Positions 7,239 to 15,851 are shown, counted from the stretch's first letter. The stretch: 17,197 bases of DNA from JBDKJS01 sp039806065 (GCA_039806065.1 JBDKJS010000231.1:1-17197), one strand, 5' to 3'. Notes: generated by a model from the letters alone, not told the origin. Numbers and translations: made by a program.

Positions 7239-8290
7239 TTGGTTTAAAGCAATTAGGATTTATTGGATATAATTATTTGCACAGTAATTTAGCTAGGAAT
7301 TATAAGAAGAAACCAAGTATAAGCCAAGCTTGTAATGGTTCATTATTTATTTTTTATTGGTTTGCACCGAACCAAATTTTAGAAGTAATAAAATTTATAA
7401 AAGTTTATAATGCTGTCTATCCCAACTCTAAAATATATTTGGTAACCGATAAAATCCACGAGCCGTTGCTACAGTCACTGGAAGTGAATTGCTGTGTGAT
7501 TTCAATAAAAAGAGTCACCAAGCGATTGGGCATTCAATCTTTTTTTAATGTTTGGAAAAAAATTAAAACAATCAAACCATCTTTAGTGGTTGATTTTCAT
7601 GGCACTTCGCTTACACAGTTTTTTACCTTGCAATCGGGTGCTTTGTCTATGGGATTAGTTAGAGGAGAACAATCAAACGTAAATCCCTATCATTACTTCA
7701 TTAATTCAATGAACCAGCCCTTAGAATCAATAGTGAAAAAGTTTATGGTTCAATTAAATTTGCCTACAGATGCGGTGCAACTGTCTTATAAATCACTAGA
7801 ACAATTTAGGCCTAAGCTGGAATTAATTTTGTCAAAAGAAATAGGTTATGTGCCTACTAATTACTTAATAGTTCATTTAACTTATGGGAATATGTTTGAT
7901 CTATTTAATGAGCATCAAAAAAATTGGTATCAGTTTCTACATACGCTTCAAGTAAAGTGCCCTACTAGTCATATACTATTGACAGGATTTGCAGCTGATG
8001 TTTCTTATCACACCGCATTAATAGATCTTCTGAATAAGCACGCTGAACACCAAATATGTTCTTTAGCGGGTAAGTTGACTTGGCGTGAGGCACTACTGCT
8101 AGCAAAAGGCGCCACCACTGTTTTTACCAACTATTATCCAATGCAAGCACCCTTGAAAGTGGCCCATGTGCATGCAATAGCCATTACTCCAAGGCCCACG
8201 CCTTCGTTCATTGATCAGTATAGTATCGCCAAACTTGAAAACTTCGATTGGCATGGATGTGTTCCTATTATTGAAAGCACGCTAAAATAA
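7235..8290 (+). CDS. Divergent GT9 (heptosyltransferase-like) glycosyltransferase
   Basis: 351 residues, no signal peptide or membrane segment, so probably cytoplasmic or peripheral at the inner membrane. Overall layout follows GT9/GT-B enzymes of LPS core synthesis: a first Rossmann half with SKIYLVTD (65-72) and SLVVDFHGTSLTQFF (116-130), where GT9 has a VVDLHG-like strand, then GALSMGLVRG (135-144). The second half has LIVHLTYGNMFD (211-222), LLTGFAAD (248-255), SLAGKLTWREALLLAKGA (276-293) and AITPRPTP (316-323). The nucleotide-sugar loop, usually D-S/T-G-P-M-H-x-A, reads NYYPMQAPLKVA (299-310): only Pro-Met is kept. The N-terminal Gly-Asp of heptosyltransferases is also missing (FIFYWFAPNQ). 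It may use another donor, or be inactive. Start ATG 7235 lies inside the preceding gene's stop. Confidence 0.65.
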   Translation: MIGLKQLGFIGYNYLHSNLARNYKKKPSISQACNGSLFIFYWFAPNQILEVIKFIKVYNAVYPNSKIYLVTDKIHEPLLQSLEVNCCVISIKRVTKRLGIQSFFNVWKKIKTIKPSLVVDFHGTSLTQFFTLQSGALSMGLVRGEQSNVNPYHYFINSMNQPLESIVKKFMVQLNLPTDAVQLSYKSLEQFRPKLELILSKEIGYVPTNYLIVHLTYGNMFDLFNEHQKNWYQFLHTLQVKCPTSHILLTGFAADVSYHTALIDLLNKHAEHQICSLAGKLTWREALLLAKGATTVFTNYYPMQAPLKVAHVHAIAITPRPTPSFIDQYSIAKLENFDWHGCVPIIESTLK

Positions 8291-8340
8291 TTTTTTCTTG
8301 CCAACGTTTATGTCCCTACCCATTATCAGATAAATTTTGA

Positions 8341-8348
8341 TAATTTTG
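8341..8348 (+). promoter_or_regulatory. Candidate -7 box for porZ
   Basis: TAATTTTG fits TAnnTTTG and lies 36 bases before the chosen porZ ATG, within the 94-base gap after the glycosyltransferase pair. A second similar stretch, AAATTTTGA, directly precedes it. No -33 TTTG stands at the usual distance. If real, porZ could be transcribed apart from the glycosyltransferases. Confidence 0.3.
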
Positions 8349-8384
8349 ATGATATATTTTACCAGACTGATCATTATCCTGCCT

Positions 8385-10715
8385 ATGAAAAGATTTTTTT
8401 TAATGTATTGCTTGATCCTCAGTGGACTGGGTGCACTAGCTCAAAATGATTTAATCGGCATCAACCAATGGAGGTTGCATTTGCCATATAGTAAGGCAAA
8501 AGCTGTGGCCGAAGGAAGCGGGCGAATTTATTGTGCATCTGATTTTGGCTTGTTTAGTTATAACCCTTCAGATGGCGATGTAAAAAGAATTTCAAAAATT
8601 ACCGGATTGTCTGATCTGCTAGTTGAAAGATTGGAATACAGTAAACAATTTAAAACTTTAATAATTGCTTATACAAACTCTAATATTGATTTGCTTTATG
8701 ATGATAATACAGTAATAAATATTGCAGATATTTTAAGAAGTAATATCGTTGGGAACAAGTCTATCAACAATATTACTATCAGAGGGAATATCGCATACTT
8801 AGCTACAGGTTTTGGAATAGTTGAATTAGATTTAGAACGTAGGGAGCTTCGAGATACATGGTATATTGGATCAAATGGAAACAGCACCTTTGTAAATGAT
8901 GTGGCTTTTGATAATTCAAATGTGTATGCAGCTACTAATAGCGGAATACTTACAGCAGCGCTCAATAGTGCCTTATTTAATTTTCAGAATTGGAGTGTAG
9001 ATGCGTCAAATACACTAACCTTAGCTACACAAAAGTTCACCTCACTCGTATCCATTAACAATAGAATTTATACTACCAATAGAGATAGCGGGATAGTATA
9101 TGTTAAAAGTAATGGTGTATGGAGCGTCTTTCCACAGGTCACCACATTTGTAAATTGTGAGTTGAGCTCAAGTAATAACTATTTAATAGTAAGAAATTTT
9201 CTTTCTGTAAATTCTTATGATCAGAATGGTAATAGAATTCACAGCATCACCAATGCTGCCCCCTACACCAACCCTAAGCCTATGGATGCTGTAGTAGATG
9301 ATAATAATCTTATGTGGGCAGCTGATGGAAATAATGGTTTGATCAAACTCACTCTCCCATTTTATTTTGAGAAAATTTTGCCCAACGGCCCCCTTGCAAC
9401 ATCAGTTTTTGCTATGGATGGTAGTGGAAGTAATTTGTGGGTAGCATCAGGCGGTAGAATTACAACCACGGCATCCTATTTAAGTAATGGTGCTTACCTT
9501 TTTGAGGGGAATGAATGGAAGTCTTTCTATGGATTAAATGATCCAGCCTATGATACCATTAGTAATTCCGGATATGCTCGAGATATAGTTTGCGTGGCAG
9601 CTGATCCCGCAAATGAAAAACATGCCTTCATGGGTACTTGGGGGGTAGGCTTGCTAGAGTACGGAACAAATGGAATTACTAAAGTTTTTAATGCCACTAA
9701 TAGTCCACTGCGAGGATTGAATTTAGGATCTTTTAGACCGATACAAATAGGTGGTCTTTGTTTTGATAGGGATGAAAATTTGTGGGTGACCAATGTAAAT
9801 AATCCCACACCCTTACTACGTCTTAAAAAGGATGGAAGTTGGAAAGGATTTTCACTCCCTGCTACAATGGTGAATGCATGGGTATATAATGTGGTGGCAG
9901 ATAATTATAATCAAAAATGGGTGCTCACCAACGCGAGCGGTATAGGTGTTTTTAATGAAAATGATGAAAGCACCACTGCTGACGATCAATTCAAATTTCT
10001 AAATGGCAGCGCTGGAAATGGAGCCATTCCAGGTACTAATGTTTACAGCATTGTCGAAGATAAGGACAATACAATTTGGATAGGTACTGATAAGGGTGTT
10101 GCAGTATTTTACAATCCTTCAAGCGTATTTTCAGGGAATAATTTTGATGCCCAGAAAATTCTAACTGAAAATGATGGATATGCTCAGTATTTATTGGAGA
10201 GTGAAATAGTTACTGCTATTGCAGTAGATGGCGCAAATAGAAAATGGTTTGGCACCTTTGGAGCGGGGGCTTTTCTTCAATCTGCTGATGGTACTAAGCA
10301 AATTTTAAATTTCAATACTTCTAATTCACCTATCCTTAGCAATACTATCAATACAATAGCTATCAATGATCAAACTGGAGAGGTTTTTTTCGGAACTGAT
10401 AAAGGAATAATTTCTTACAGAGGTGATGCTACTGAAGGTGGAACAACTAATAGTGCTTATAAGGTTTTTCCCAATCCAGTGAAGCATGATTATCAAGGGC
10501 CAATTGCTATAAGTGGTTTAGTAGCTAATGCTTCAGTAAAAATAGCTGATTTGGATGGTGCGGTTGTTTTTGCCACTAAAGCCCTTGGCGGCCAAGCCAT
10601 TTGGGATGGCAACAATTTTAATGGACAGCGGGCTCATAGCGGAGTTTACATGGTTTATGTAACCGATGCTGAAGGGAAAGAGACTGTGGTTACCAAATTG
10701 CTTTTCATTAATTAA
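8385..10715 (+). CDS. porZ: T9SS surface protein PorZ (two beta-propellers plus sorting-like C-terminal domain)
   Basis: 776 residues, in the range of known PorZ proteins. In P. gingivalis PorZ sits on the cell surface in the attachment complex with PorU, PorV and PorQ, binds anionic LPS and supplies it to the PorU sortase. Residues 1-20 are a signal peptide (cut after ALAQ or ALA). The N-terminal propeller opens with the hallmark stretch INQWRLHLPYSKAKAVAE, followed by IYCASDFGLFSYN, ISKITGLSD, LIIAYTNSNIDLLYDD and NIAYLATGFGIVELDL (about 26-150). Later blades carry two-component-regulator propeller repeats such as NVYSIVEDKDNTIWIGTDKG and IAINDQTGEVFFGTDKG. The last 87 residues (690-776) resemble a type A sorting domain: VFPNPV, VKIADLDGAVVF and HSGVYMVYV. 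PorZ is reported to keep this domain. ATG 8385 is chosen over an ATG at 8337 because the signal peptide starts there. The histidine kinase gene follows after 50 bases. Confidence 0.88.
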   Translation: MKRFFLMYCLILSGLGALAQNDLIGINQWRLHLPYSKAKAVAEGSGRIYCASDFGLFSYNPSDGDVKRISKITGLSDLLVERLEYSKQFKTLIIAYTNSNIDLLYDDNTVINIADILRSNIVGNKSINNITIRGNIAYLATGFGIVELDLERRELRDTWYIGSNGNSTFVNDVAFDNSNVYAATNSGILTAALNSALFNFQNWSVDASNTLTLATQKFTSLVSINNRIYTTNRDSGIVYVKSNGVWSVFPQVTTFVNCELSSSNNYLIVRNFLSVNSYDQNGNRIHSITNAAPYTNPKPMDAVVDDNNLMWAADGNNGLIKLTLPFYFEKILPNGPLATSVFAMDGSGSNLWVASGGRITTTASYLSNGAYLFEGNEWKSFYGLNDPAYDTISNSGYARDIVCVAADPANEKHAFMGTWGVGLLEYGTNGITKVFNATNSPLRGLNLGSFRPIQIGGLCFDRDENLWVTNVNNPTPLLRLKKDGSWKGFSLPATMVNAWVYNVVADNYNQKWVLTNASGIGVFNENDESTTADDQFKFLNGSAGNGAIPGTNVYSIVEDKDNTIWIGTDKGVAVFYNPSSVFSGNNFDAQKILTENDGYAQYLLESEIVTAIAVDGANRKWFGTFGAGAFLQSADGTKQILNFNTSNSPILSNTINTIAINDQTGEVFFGTDKGIISYRGDATEGGTTNSAYKVFPNPVKHDYQGPIAISGLVANASVKIADLDGAVVFATKALGGQAIWDGNNFNGQRAHSGVYMVYVTDAEGKETVVTKLLFIN

Positions 10716-10765
10716 TCACCTCGGTTAAACCTTTGGATCAAGGCTAGATTGTATCTTAGTGCCCT

Positions 10766-12685
10766 ATGTGTTTATTCAAATTTAATACGATACTCTTTTC
10801 CTTCCTATTATTAGCGGTAAATTATTCAAGGGCAACGCTTCCTGACTCTATCCTTCATTCGATTGAAAAAAGTAAAACAATTCAGGATAAGGTGAAGCTT
10901 GTTTACAAAGCAGGTAGTAAAAACTATAAGGATTCCATTTACCTTGCTGATTGTATCAATAAAATAGGTGAACTAGCAGAAAGGCACAATAACCCATCTT
11001 TAAAAGGATATGCTTACGATCTAATTTCTAGTACTTACTCCCAGAAGGATAAAACGGATAGTGCATTAAAGTATTGCAAACTGGCTTTTATTTCGGCTGG
11101 TGATCTAAACGATACCACTTTAAAAGCCCTTTCGGCATACAATGCTGGATTTGCATCTAGATTGATGAGTAATTATCCTGAAGCATTGAAATGGTTGTAT
11201 ATAGCATTAGAAAATTTTCAAATTTTAAAAATAAAAAAATCAATCGCAAAAACAAGCCGAGAAATTGGAACAGTCTATAGGCGTACCGAAGATTTTGTAA
11301 AAGCGAAGGAGATGCTTGCTAGTTCTTTAACAGATTTTTATGCATTAGGCGATACCGATGAGGTAATTGTGGGTGAAAATATTCTTGGAATAGTATGTGC
11401 CCAAACCAATCAAAGTAATTTAGCCCTGGCTCACTTTAAAAAGGCAGAAGTACTTTGCCTTAAAAAGGGAAAGCAAAAGGAGTTGGCTCAAACTTATACC
11501 AATCTATGTGGCTGGTACGGTGATCAAGGAAATGATTCAGCAAGCTATTACAATGATCAAGAAATAGCGATAAGGGCAAAGCTGAATGACCTGCCTGGCT
11601 TGGCCATAGCATTTAACAACAAGGCAAATATTTTATACAATCAGCAACAATTTACAGTAGCCATAAGCTATCTTGATACTGCCCTGGCTTATGCCGATAC
11701 TGTGAAACGATCAAATACAAAATTGTCAATTCTGATCTCCTATTATAAAGTATATAAGGCGCTAGATAAATTTGAAAAGGCGCTTTATTATCATGAGGAA
11801 TATTGGGCCTTAAAGGATTCAATCTTTAATTCTCAAAAATCGGCACAGATGGCAGAAATGCAAACAAGGTTTGAATCACATCAAAAAGAAGCTGAGAATG
11901 AAAGATTGACCAGCGAAAATTTTAAGAATAGCACTCAATTAAAGCAACAGTACTATGTTATCGGTCTTTTGATAGCTTCCTTAATAATACTTTTACTTAT
12001 CTATAATAGATTTTTACAAAGGCAAAAGCAGCGGATGGAATTGCAAACTGCTCAAGTGCAAGAAGCTAAAACGAAAGCTGTACTTGAAGCTGAGGAAAAA
12101 GAACGTGAAAGGATAGCACGGGATCTACATGATGGAGTAGGACAAGTGCTAAGTGCTGCAAGAATAAATTTAGATAATTACCATAACACTGCCGACCCAT
12201 CAGCACTCTCAACATCGCTTGCCCTAATAGATGAGGCTGTGAATGAAGTGAGGTCAGTGTCACATCAAATGATTCCTAACACATTATTAAAAGCTGGTTT
12301 TGCCAATGCTGCGCGCGATTTTTTAAATAAGATTAGTTCGAAGAACGGCCTTTCAGTATCATTCATTACTCATGGATTAGAAATAAATATTCCTTCAGCA
12401 GTAGAAACAGTATTGTATAGAGTGCTTCAAGAGAGTGTTAGTAACATCATTAAGCATGCCAATGCTACAAAAATTACCATACAAGTAACTGCAGATCCGC
12501 ATGAAGTAAGTATGATTGTAGAAGATAATGGAAGGGGATTTGATATAAACATTCCATCATTGAGTGATGGTATTGGTCTAAAAAATATTAAAAGTAGGGT
12601 TGCTTATTTAAACGGTGAAGTACTTTTTGATTCGTCACCAAGTAATGGTACTACTATTACTGTTGATATACCTTTGGGTAAATAG
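10766..12685 (+). CDS. TPR-containing sensor histidine kinase, HPK7 (LytS/NarX-like) type, without partner regulator
   Basis: 639 residues. A signal peptide (1-23, cut after SRA) is followed by a periplasmic region of TPR-like helix pairs (about 25-350), for example ALSAYNAGFASRLMSNYPEA and AIAFNNKANILYNQQQFTVA, then a coiled coil (355-395), one membrane helix (about 396-414) and a second coiled coil. The cytoplasmic part has a HisKA_3 domain, ERERIARDLHDGVGQVLSAA, with phosphoacceptor His455, and a HATPase domain: N-box ESVSNIIKHA with Asn560, G1 DNGRGFD (587-593), G2 DGIGLKNIKSR (601-611). All catalytic residues are present, so it should be active. Such kinases normally phosphorylate NarL/LuxR-type regulators, but none is in the window. 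It is 50 bases downstream of porZ on the same strand and may share its transcript. The sensed signal is unknown; TPRs suggest protein or peptide binding. Confidence 0.93.
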   Translation: MCLFKFNTILFSFLLLAVNYSRATLPDSILHSIEKSKTIQDKVKLVYKAGSKNYKDSIYLADCINKIGELAERHNNPSLKGYAYDLISSTYSQKDKTDSALKYCKLAFISAGDLNDTTLKALSAYNAGFASRLMSNYPEALKWLYIALENFQILKIKKSIAKTSREIGTVYRRTEDFVKAKEMLASSLTDFYALGDTDEVIVGENILGIVCAQTNQSNLALAHFKKAEVLCLKKGKQKELAQTYTNLCGWYGDQGNDSASYYNDQEIAIRAKLNDLPGLAIAFNNKANILYNQQQFTVAISYLDTALAYADTVKRSNTKLSILISYYKVYKALDKFEKALYYHEEYWALKDSIFNSQKSAQMAEMQTRFESHQKEAENERLTSENFKNSTQLKQQYYVIGLLIASLIILLLIYNRFLQRQKQRMELQTAQVQEAKTKAVLEAEEKERERIARDLHDGVGQVLSAARINLDNYHNTADPSALSTSLALIDEAVNEVRSVSHQMIPNTLLKAGFANAARDFLNKISSKNGLSVSFITHGLEINIPSAVETVLYRVLQESVSNIIKHANATKITIQVTADPHEVSMIVEDNGRGFDINIPSLSDGIGLKNIKSRVAYLNGEVLFDSSPSNGTTITVDIPLGK

Positions 12686-12693
12686 GAGGCATA

Positions 12694-13440
12694 TTAATGC
12701 TTTTCATTCCATTTCTTCAATGCATTCTCTAAATCTTGTGGTGTGTCAATGGCAATTGAATCGAAATTGGTAATTGAAGTAGCTACTTGAAAATTATTGG
12801 ACAACCATCTTAACTGTTCTAACTGCTCGCAAACTTCAATTTCAGTTTTGGGCAAGGAAGCAAGCTGCTTTAACACTAATGATTGATACCCATAAATTCC
12901 AATGTGATGGTAGTAGGTTGCATGTTTTAGCCAATCGCTCATAGCATATCCTCTTTGGTATGGAATGGGTGATCTGCTGAAATACAGTGCAGCTCCATTT
13001 TGATCGCTTACCACTTTTACCACATTATGATTGCTAAGCATAGCTGGGTCGGTAATTTTTTTGACCAGAGTGGCTATCGCTGCATTGGTGTGTAATAATT
13101 GAATGACTTGCTCTATTTGTTCTGGAGCTATGAATGGCTCATCGCCTTGTATATTGACATATGCATCAGCCGCATATTGATTCATGCTGGCCACTTCAGC
13201 GCATCTATCTGTTCCGCTGGGATGAGAAATGCTGGTCATGCAAACATTTAGGTTGAATTGCCTTAGGTGATCGGCTATTCGATGATCATCTGTAGCTACT
13301 ACTACATCAGCCAAGCCTTGTGCTCGCTTCACTTGTTCATACACTCGGTGTACCATTGATTTGCCTGCTATATCAATGAGTGGTTTGCCTGGAAACCTAC
13401 TGCTTTGGTACCGTGCAGGTATGATGCCTATTATTTTCAT
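12694..13440 (-). CDS. kdsB: 3-deoxy-manno-octulosonate cytidylyltransferase (CMP-Kdo synthetase)
   Basis: Cytoplasmic enzyme that makes CMP-Kdo from CTP and Kdo, the activated sugar for the inner core of LPS. The 248 residues match the family throughout: nucleotide-binding IPARYQSSRFPGKPL (7-21), SHPSGTDRCAE (72-82), metal-binding NIQGDEPFI (96-104) with Asp100, YFSRSPIPY, HHIGIYGY, CEQLEQLRWL and the C-terminal IDTPQDLENA with the second metal ligand Asp232. It lies 23 bases downstream of the TonB receptor gene on the same strand, so read-through is likely. It converges on the histidine kinase gene with only 8 bases between stops and no hairpin in the gap. It shows that the organism makes Kdo-containing LPS, consistent with the two glycosyltransferases and PorZ nearby. 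Confidence 0.97.
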   Translation of the reverse strand: MKIIGIIPARYQSSRFPGKPLIDIAGKSMVHRVYEQVKRAQGLADVVVATDDHRIADHLRQFNLNVCMTSISHPSGTDRCAEVASMNQYAADAYVNIQGDEPFIAPEQIEQVIQLLHTNAAIATLVKKITDPAMLSNHNVVKVVSDQNGAALYFSRSPIPYQRGYAMSDWLKHATYYHHIGIYGYQSLVLKQLASLPKTEIEVCEQLEQLRWLSNNFQVATSITNFDSIAIDTPQDLENALKKWNEKH

Positions 13441-13463
13441 AATTTTAAATTATAATAAAAAAT

Positions 13464-15749
13464 TTAAATAGTCACTAAAATTTGTATGAACCATGTGCGC
13501 GGAGGTTGAATATCTGCTGGCCGTGACATGTATGTTCTGTTCAACACATTTTTACAAATTAATGATACCTTAGTTGTACTATTTAGCTGAATGGAACTTC
13601 TCAGGTCAAATATTAAATCACCATTGGGGTAGCGATCTCTAAATTTCTTAATACCAGGTGCTATTAAATCACTTAACCCAGGTTGCACAAAAATTTTATC
13701 TATGTTTTTCATAAAGCTATTGTACCTGATACTTATGCCACCGCTAAACTTTTTGTAACCAAGTTCCAAATCCGTTTTTATCAAATGGGAGTATCTGTAT
13801 TTTAAAAAATTAGAACTATCACTACCAAGATAGAGTTGTGGGCCCAGTTTTTTTACATATAAACTGTCGTATCTTGTTTGTCGAGGATTCATATAGGTGT
13901 ATCCAGCAAGTAAGGTGGCATTTACCTTTCCTATTTTACCAGTAGCCGATAGACTAATTTCTGCCCCTGTAATTTTAATATCACCCACGTTTACACTCTT
14001 GAATCCAAATCCGAACAATGGTGGAACCAAACCTCCCCATTGTGCGAAACTAAATTCCATCATGTTTTCATAGGTGTTGATAAAGTAAGCAAGGTCTGCA
14101 AGGCCCATCCAGCTTCCAATTTTGAATCCTTGTTTTAAACCTACTTCATAGCTAATTCCTTTTTCTGGCAACAATGAGTCACTAGGAAAAACAAAGAGGT
14201 TGCCCACATTTGTTTGAACAAATTTTTCAGCGATAGAAGGGAAACGGTAGCCTTGCCCCACAGATGCTCTAAGGTAAGTAGCTTGTCCCATTCTATAGTT
14301 GATACCTGCCCTAAAAACAGGCGTTATATCATCGATGATACTATCCAATGCACTTTGTTCGGCACGGCCACCAATAACGGCATTCAACCTATTAAATTTA
14401 AAATCTATCTGTGCAAAGAGTGCCTTGTTAGAGGCTTTATGATTGTTGTATAATTCACTTTTCACACTATAATTAATATTTACAAGCCCTCCAGTGAAGT
14501 TAATGTGCTCACCTATTTTTTGCTGGTATTGCAATTCGGCATAGTAAGTATCAGCAATGCTATTTTGATTGGTGTTATTCGTGTTATTGCTTCTAAAGAA
14601 TCGAGATCTTAATCTAACGGTATGATTTTTATCAATCGAATAATTGACAAATGGATCCCAATTTGTACGATAGGTGGTATAGTCACTCAATGTGGTGGTT
14701 GCAGAACTAGTACCTCCAGCTGGTCTTAATGCACCTATGCTATCATTGGCCCATAAGAAAAAAAGACTCCCTTCTGAGATTTGCGAATTAATATTTACCC
14801 CATAATTTAAACCTTTAATTTTTTGATTTCTCCACCGTGTATTCACATTAAATCGAGCCCTGCTTTCATTTTCACCCTGACGGTAACTTTCATCTATCAT
14901 AGTGCTTCCTCCTATTACTAAATCTAAATTGCCTGCCATGCGGGAATGAAAAAAATTGAGGCCACTCATTTTTGGATTGATGTTGCCCCACCAGCGCATT
15001 CCAGTTTCATCAGGCTTGTCATAGCTGGCACCATAAAAAATTACCTTAGTCTGTGGTGTGGTTTTAGGATAAGCAGTCCTCAAATTAATAACACCATTTA
15101 GGGCCGAGCTACCAAATAATGCACTACTGGCTCCTTTAATTATTTCTACTTGTTCTAGATTTTCTATTGGCATAGAGCTCCATTTAGCATCGCTTGCATC
15201 TGCTGCTAGTATGGGCAAGTCATCTACCAGCACTTGAACTCTACTACCAGCTCCATAACTCCACCCAGCGCCTCCACGAATATTAGCTTGACCATCGGTG
15301 ATCAATACTCCGGGCACCTGATCTAATGTGTTTTCTATTGTTACAGCATTTGTATTTTCTATTAATCTGGGTCGCAATACTTCCATGCTTACGGTTACCT
15401 CTTCTAGCTTTTGTTCATACCTACCAGCACTCACCACTACTACATCTAATTCCTTGATTGATGATTGTAGTATTATATTAAGTTTTTCTGCTACTCTATT
15501 ACCGATGATTGTGGTATCAAAAGTGGCGAAAGAAAGAAAACTAAATGAAATTTTATTGACTTCATTTCCTATGGTAATTTGAAAATTACCGTCTAAATTA
15601 GTTGTTGTGGTGGGTTTTCCATTTAAGCTTACAATCACACCAGGCAATGGCGCTAACAAGGCATCTGTTACGGTTCCCTTTACTTCCTGAGCTTGAATGC
15701 AATGAGTAAAACAAAAAAAAGATAAAAAGATAAGTAGGCTTTTCCTCAT
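13464..15749 (-). CDS. TonB-dependent outer-membrane receptor with CarboxypepD_reg-like N-terminus
   Basis: 761-residue outer-membrane transporter for an unidentified ligand, energised by TonB-ExbBD. It has a signal peptide (1-21, cut after IQAQ or IQA), a carboxypeptidase-regulatory-like beta-sandwich (about 23-95; VKGTVTDALLAPLPGVIVSL and TTNLDGNFQI), a TonB-box-like stretch (LDVVVVSAGR, 101-110) and a plug (107-227) with VEIIKGASSALFGSSALNGV (201-220). The barrel fills the rest and ends PPRTWFIQILVTI, where the last residue is Ile rather than the usual aromatic. No SusD gene is adjacent, so it is not a SusCD glycan importer; siderophore-, metal- or vitamin-type receptors are likelier. The ATG at 15749 is chosen over 15791 because it begins the signal peptide and frees the divergent promoter region. 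kdsB follows after 23 bases. Confidence 0.92.
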   Translation of the reverse strand: MRKSLLIFLSFFCFTHCIQAQEVKGTVTDALLAPLPGVIVSLNGKPTTTTNLDGNFQITIGNEVNKISFSFLSFATFDTTIIGNRVAEKLNIILQSSIKELDVVVVSAGRYEQKLEEVTVSMEVLRPRLIENTNAVTIENTLDQVPGVLITDGQANIRGGAGWSYGAGSRVQVLVDDLPILAADASDAKWSSMPIENLEQVEIIKGASSALFGSSALNGVINLRTAYPKTTPQTKVIFYGASYDKPDETGMRWWGNINPKMSGLNFFHSRMAGNLDLVIGGSTMIDESYRQGENESRARFNVNTRWRNQKIKGLNYGVNINSQISEGSLFFLWANDSIGALRPAGGTSSATTTLSDYTTYRTNWDPFVNYSIDKNHTVRLRSRFFRSNNTNNTNQNSIADTYYAELQYQQKIGEHINFTGGLVNINYSVKSELYNNHKASNKALFAQIDFKFNRLNAVIGGRAEQSALDSIIDDITPVFRAGINYRMGQATYLRASVGQGYRFPSIAEKFVQTNVGNLFVFPSDSLLPEKGISYEVGLKQGFKIGSWMGLADLAYFINTYENMMEFSFAQWGGLVPPLFGFGFKSVNVGDIKITGAEISLSATGKIGKVNATLLAGYTYMNPRQTRYDSLYVKKLGPQLYLGSDSSNFLKYRYSHLIKTDLELGYKKFSGGISIRYNSFMKNIDKIFVQPGLSDLIAPGIKKFRDRYPNGDLIFDLRSSIQLNSTTKVSLICKNVLNRTYMSRPADIQPPRTWFIQILVTI

Positions 15750-15851
15750 TTGATAGTTATTGGTATTACGAATGTAGTAATACTTATACATTCTATCTAT
15801 TGTTCATGCTTTTTTTATAACGATGAAAATATTTTTTATATTCGCCTTACA
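15750..15851. promoter_or_regulatory. Divergent promoter region between the TonB receptor gene and dprA
   Basis: This 102-base AT-rich spacer holds one -7-like box for each direction, both with the variant TAnnTTCG: TACATTCG on the minus strand (15769-15776), 19 bases before the receptor ATG, and TATATTCG on the plus strand (15837-15844), 7 bases before the dprA ATG. The C in place of the consensus T is shared by the two and not seen in the other candidate boxes here. The very short dprA leader makes that box the weaker candidate. No -33 elements are evident. Confidence 0.3.

Noticed and set aside
8385..10715. Reading the porZ gene as a two-component regulator or hybrid sensor because of its regulator-propeller repeats
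   Set aside because: There is no membrane helix after the propellers, no kinase or receiver domain, and the C-terminus is a sorting-like beta domain. The N-terminal signature is that of PorZ.
13464..15749. SusC-type glycan importer
   Set aside because: No SusD-like lipoprotein gene is adjacent on either side, and the length (761 residues) is below the roughly 1000 usual for SusC.
15750..15791. Apparent overlap of the longest TonB receptor and DprA reading frames
   Set aside because: Both extensions lie upstream of the family-conserved starts (signal peptide MRKSLLIF at 15749, MKLSELE at 15852). The extra residues match neither family, and the overlap disappears with the inner starts.
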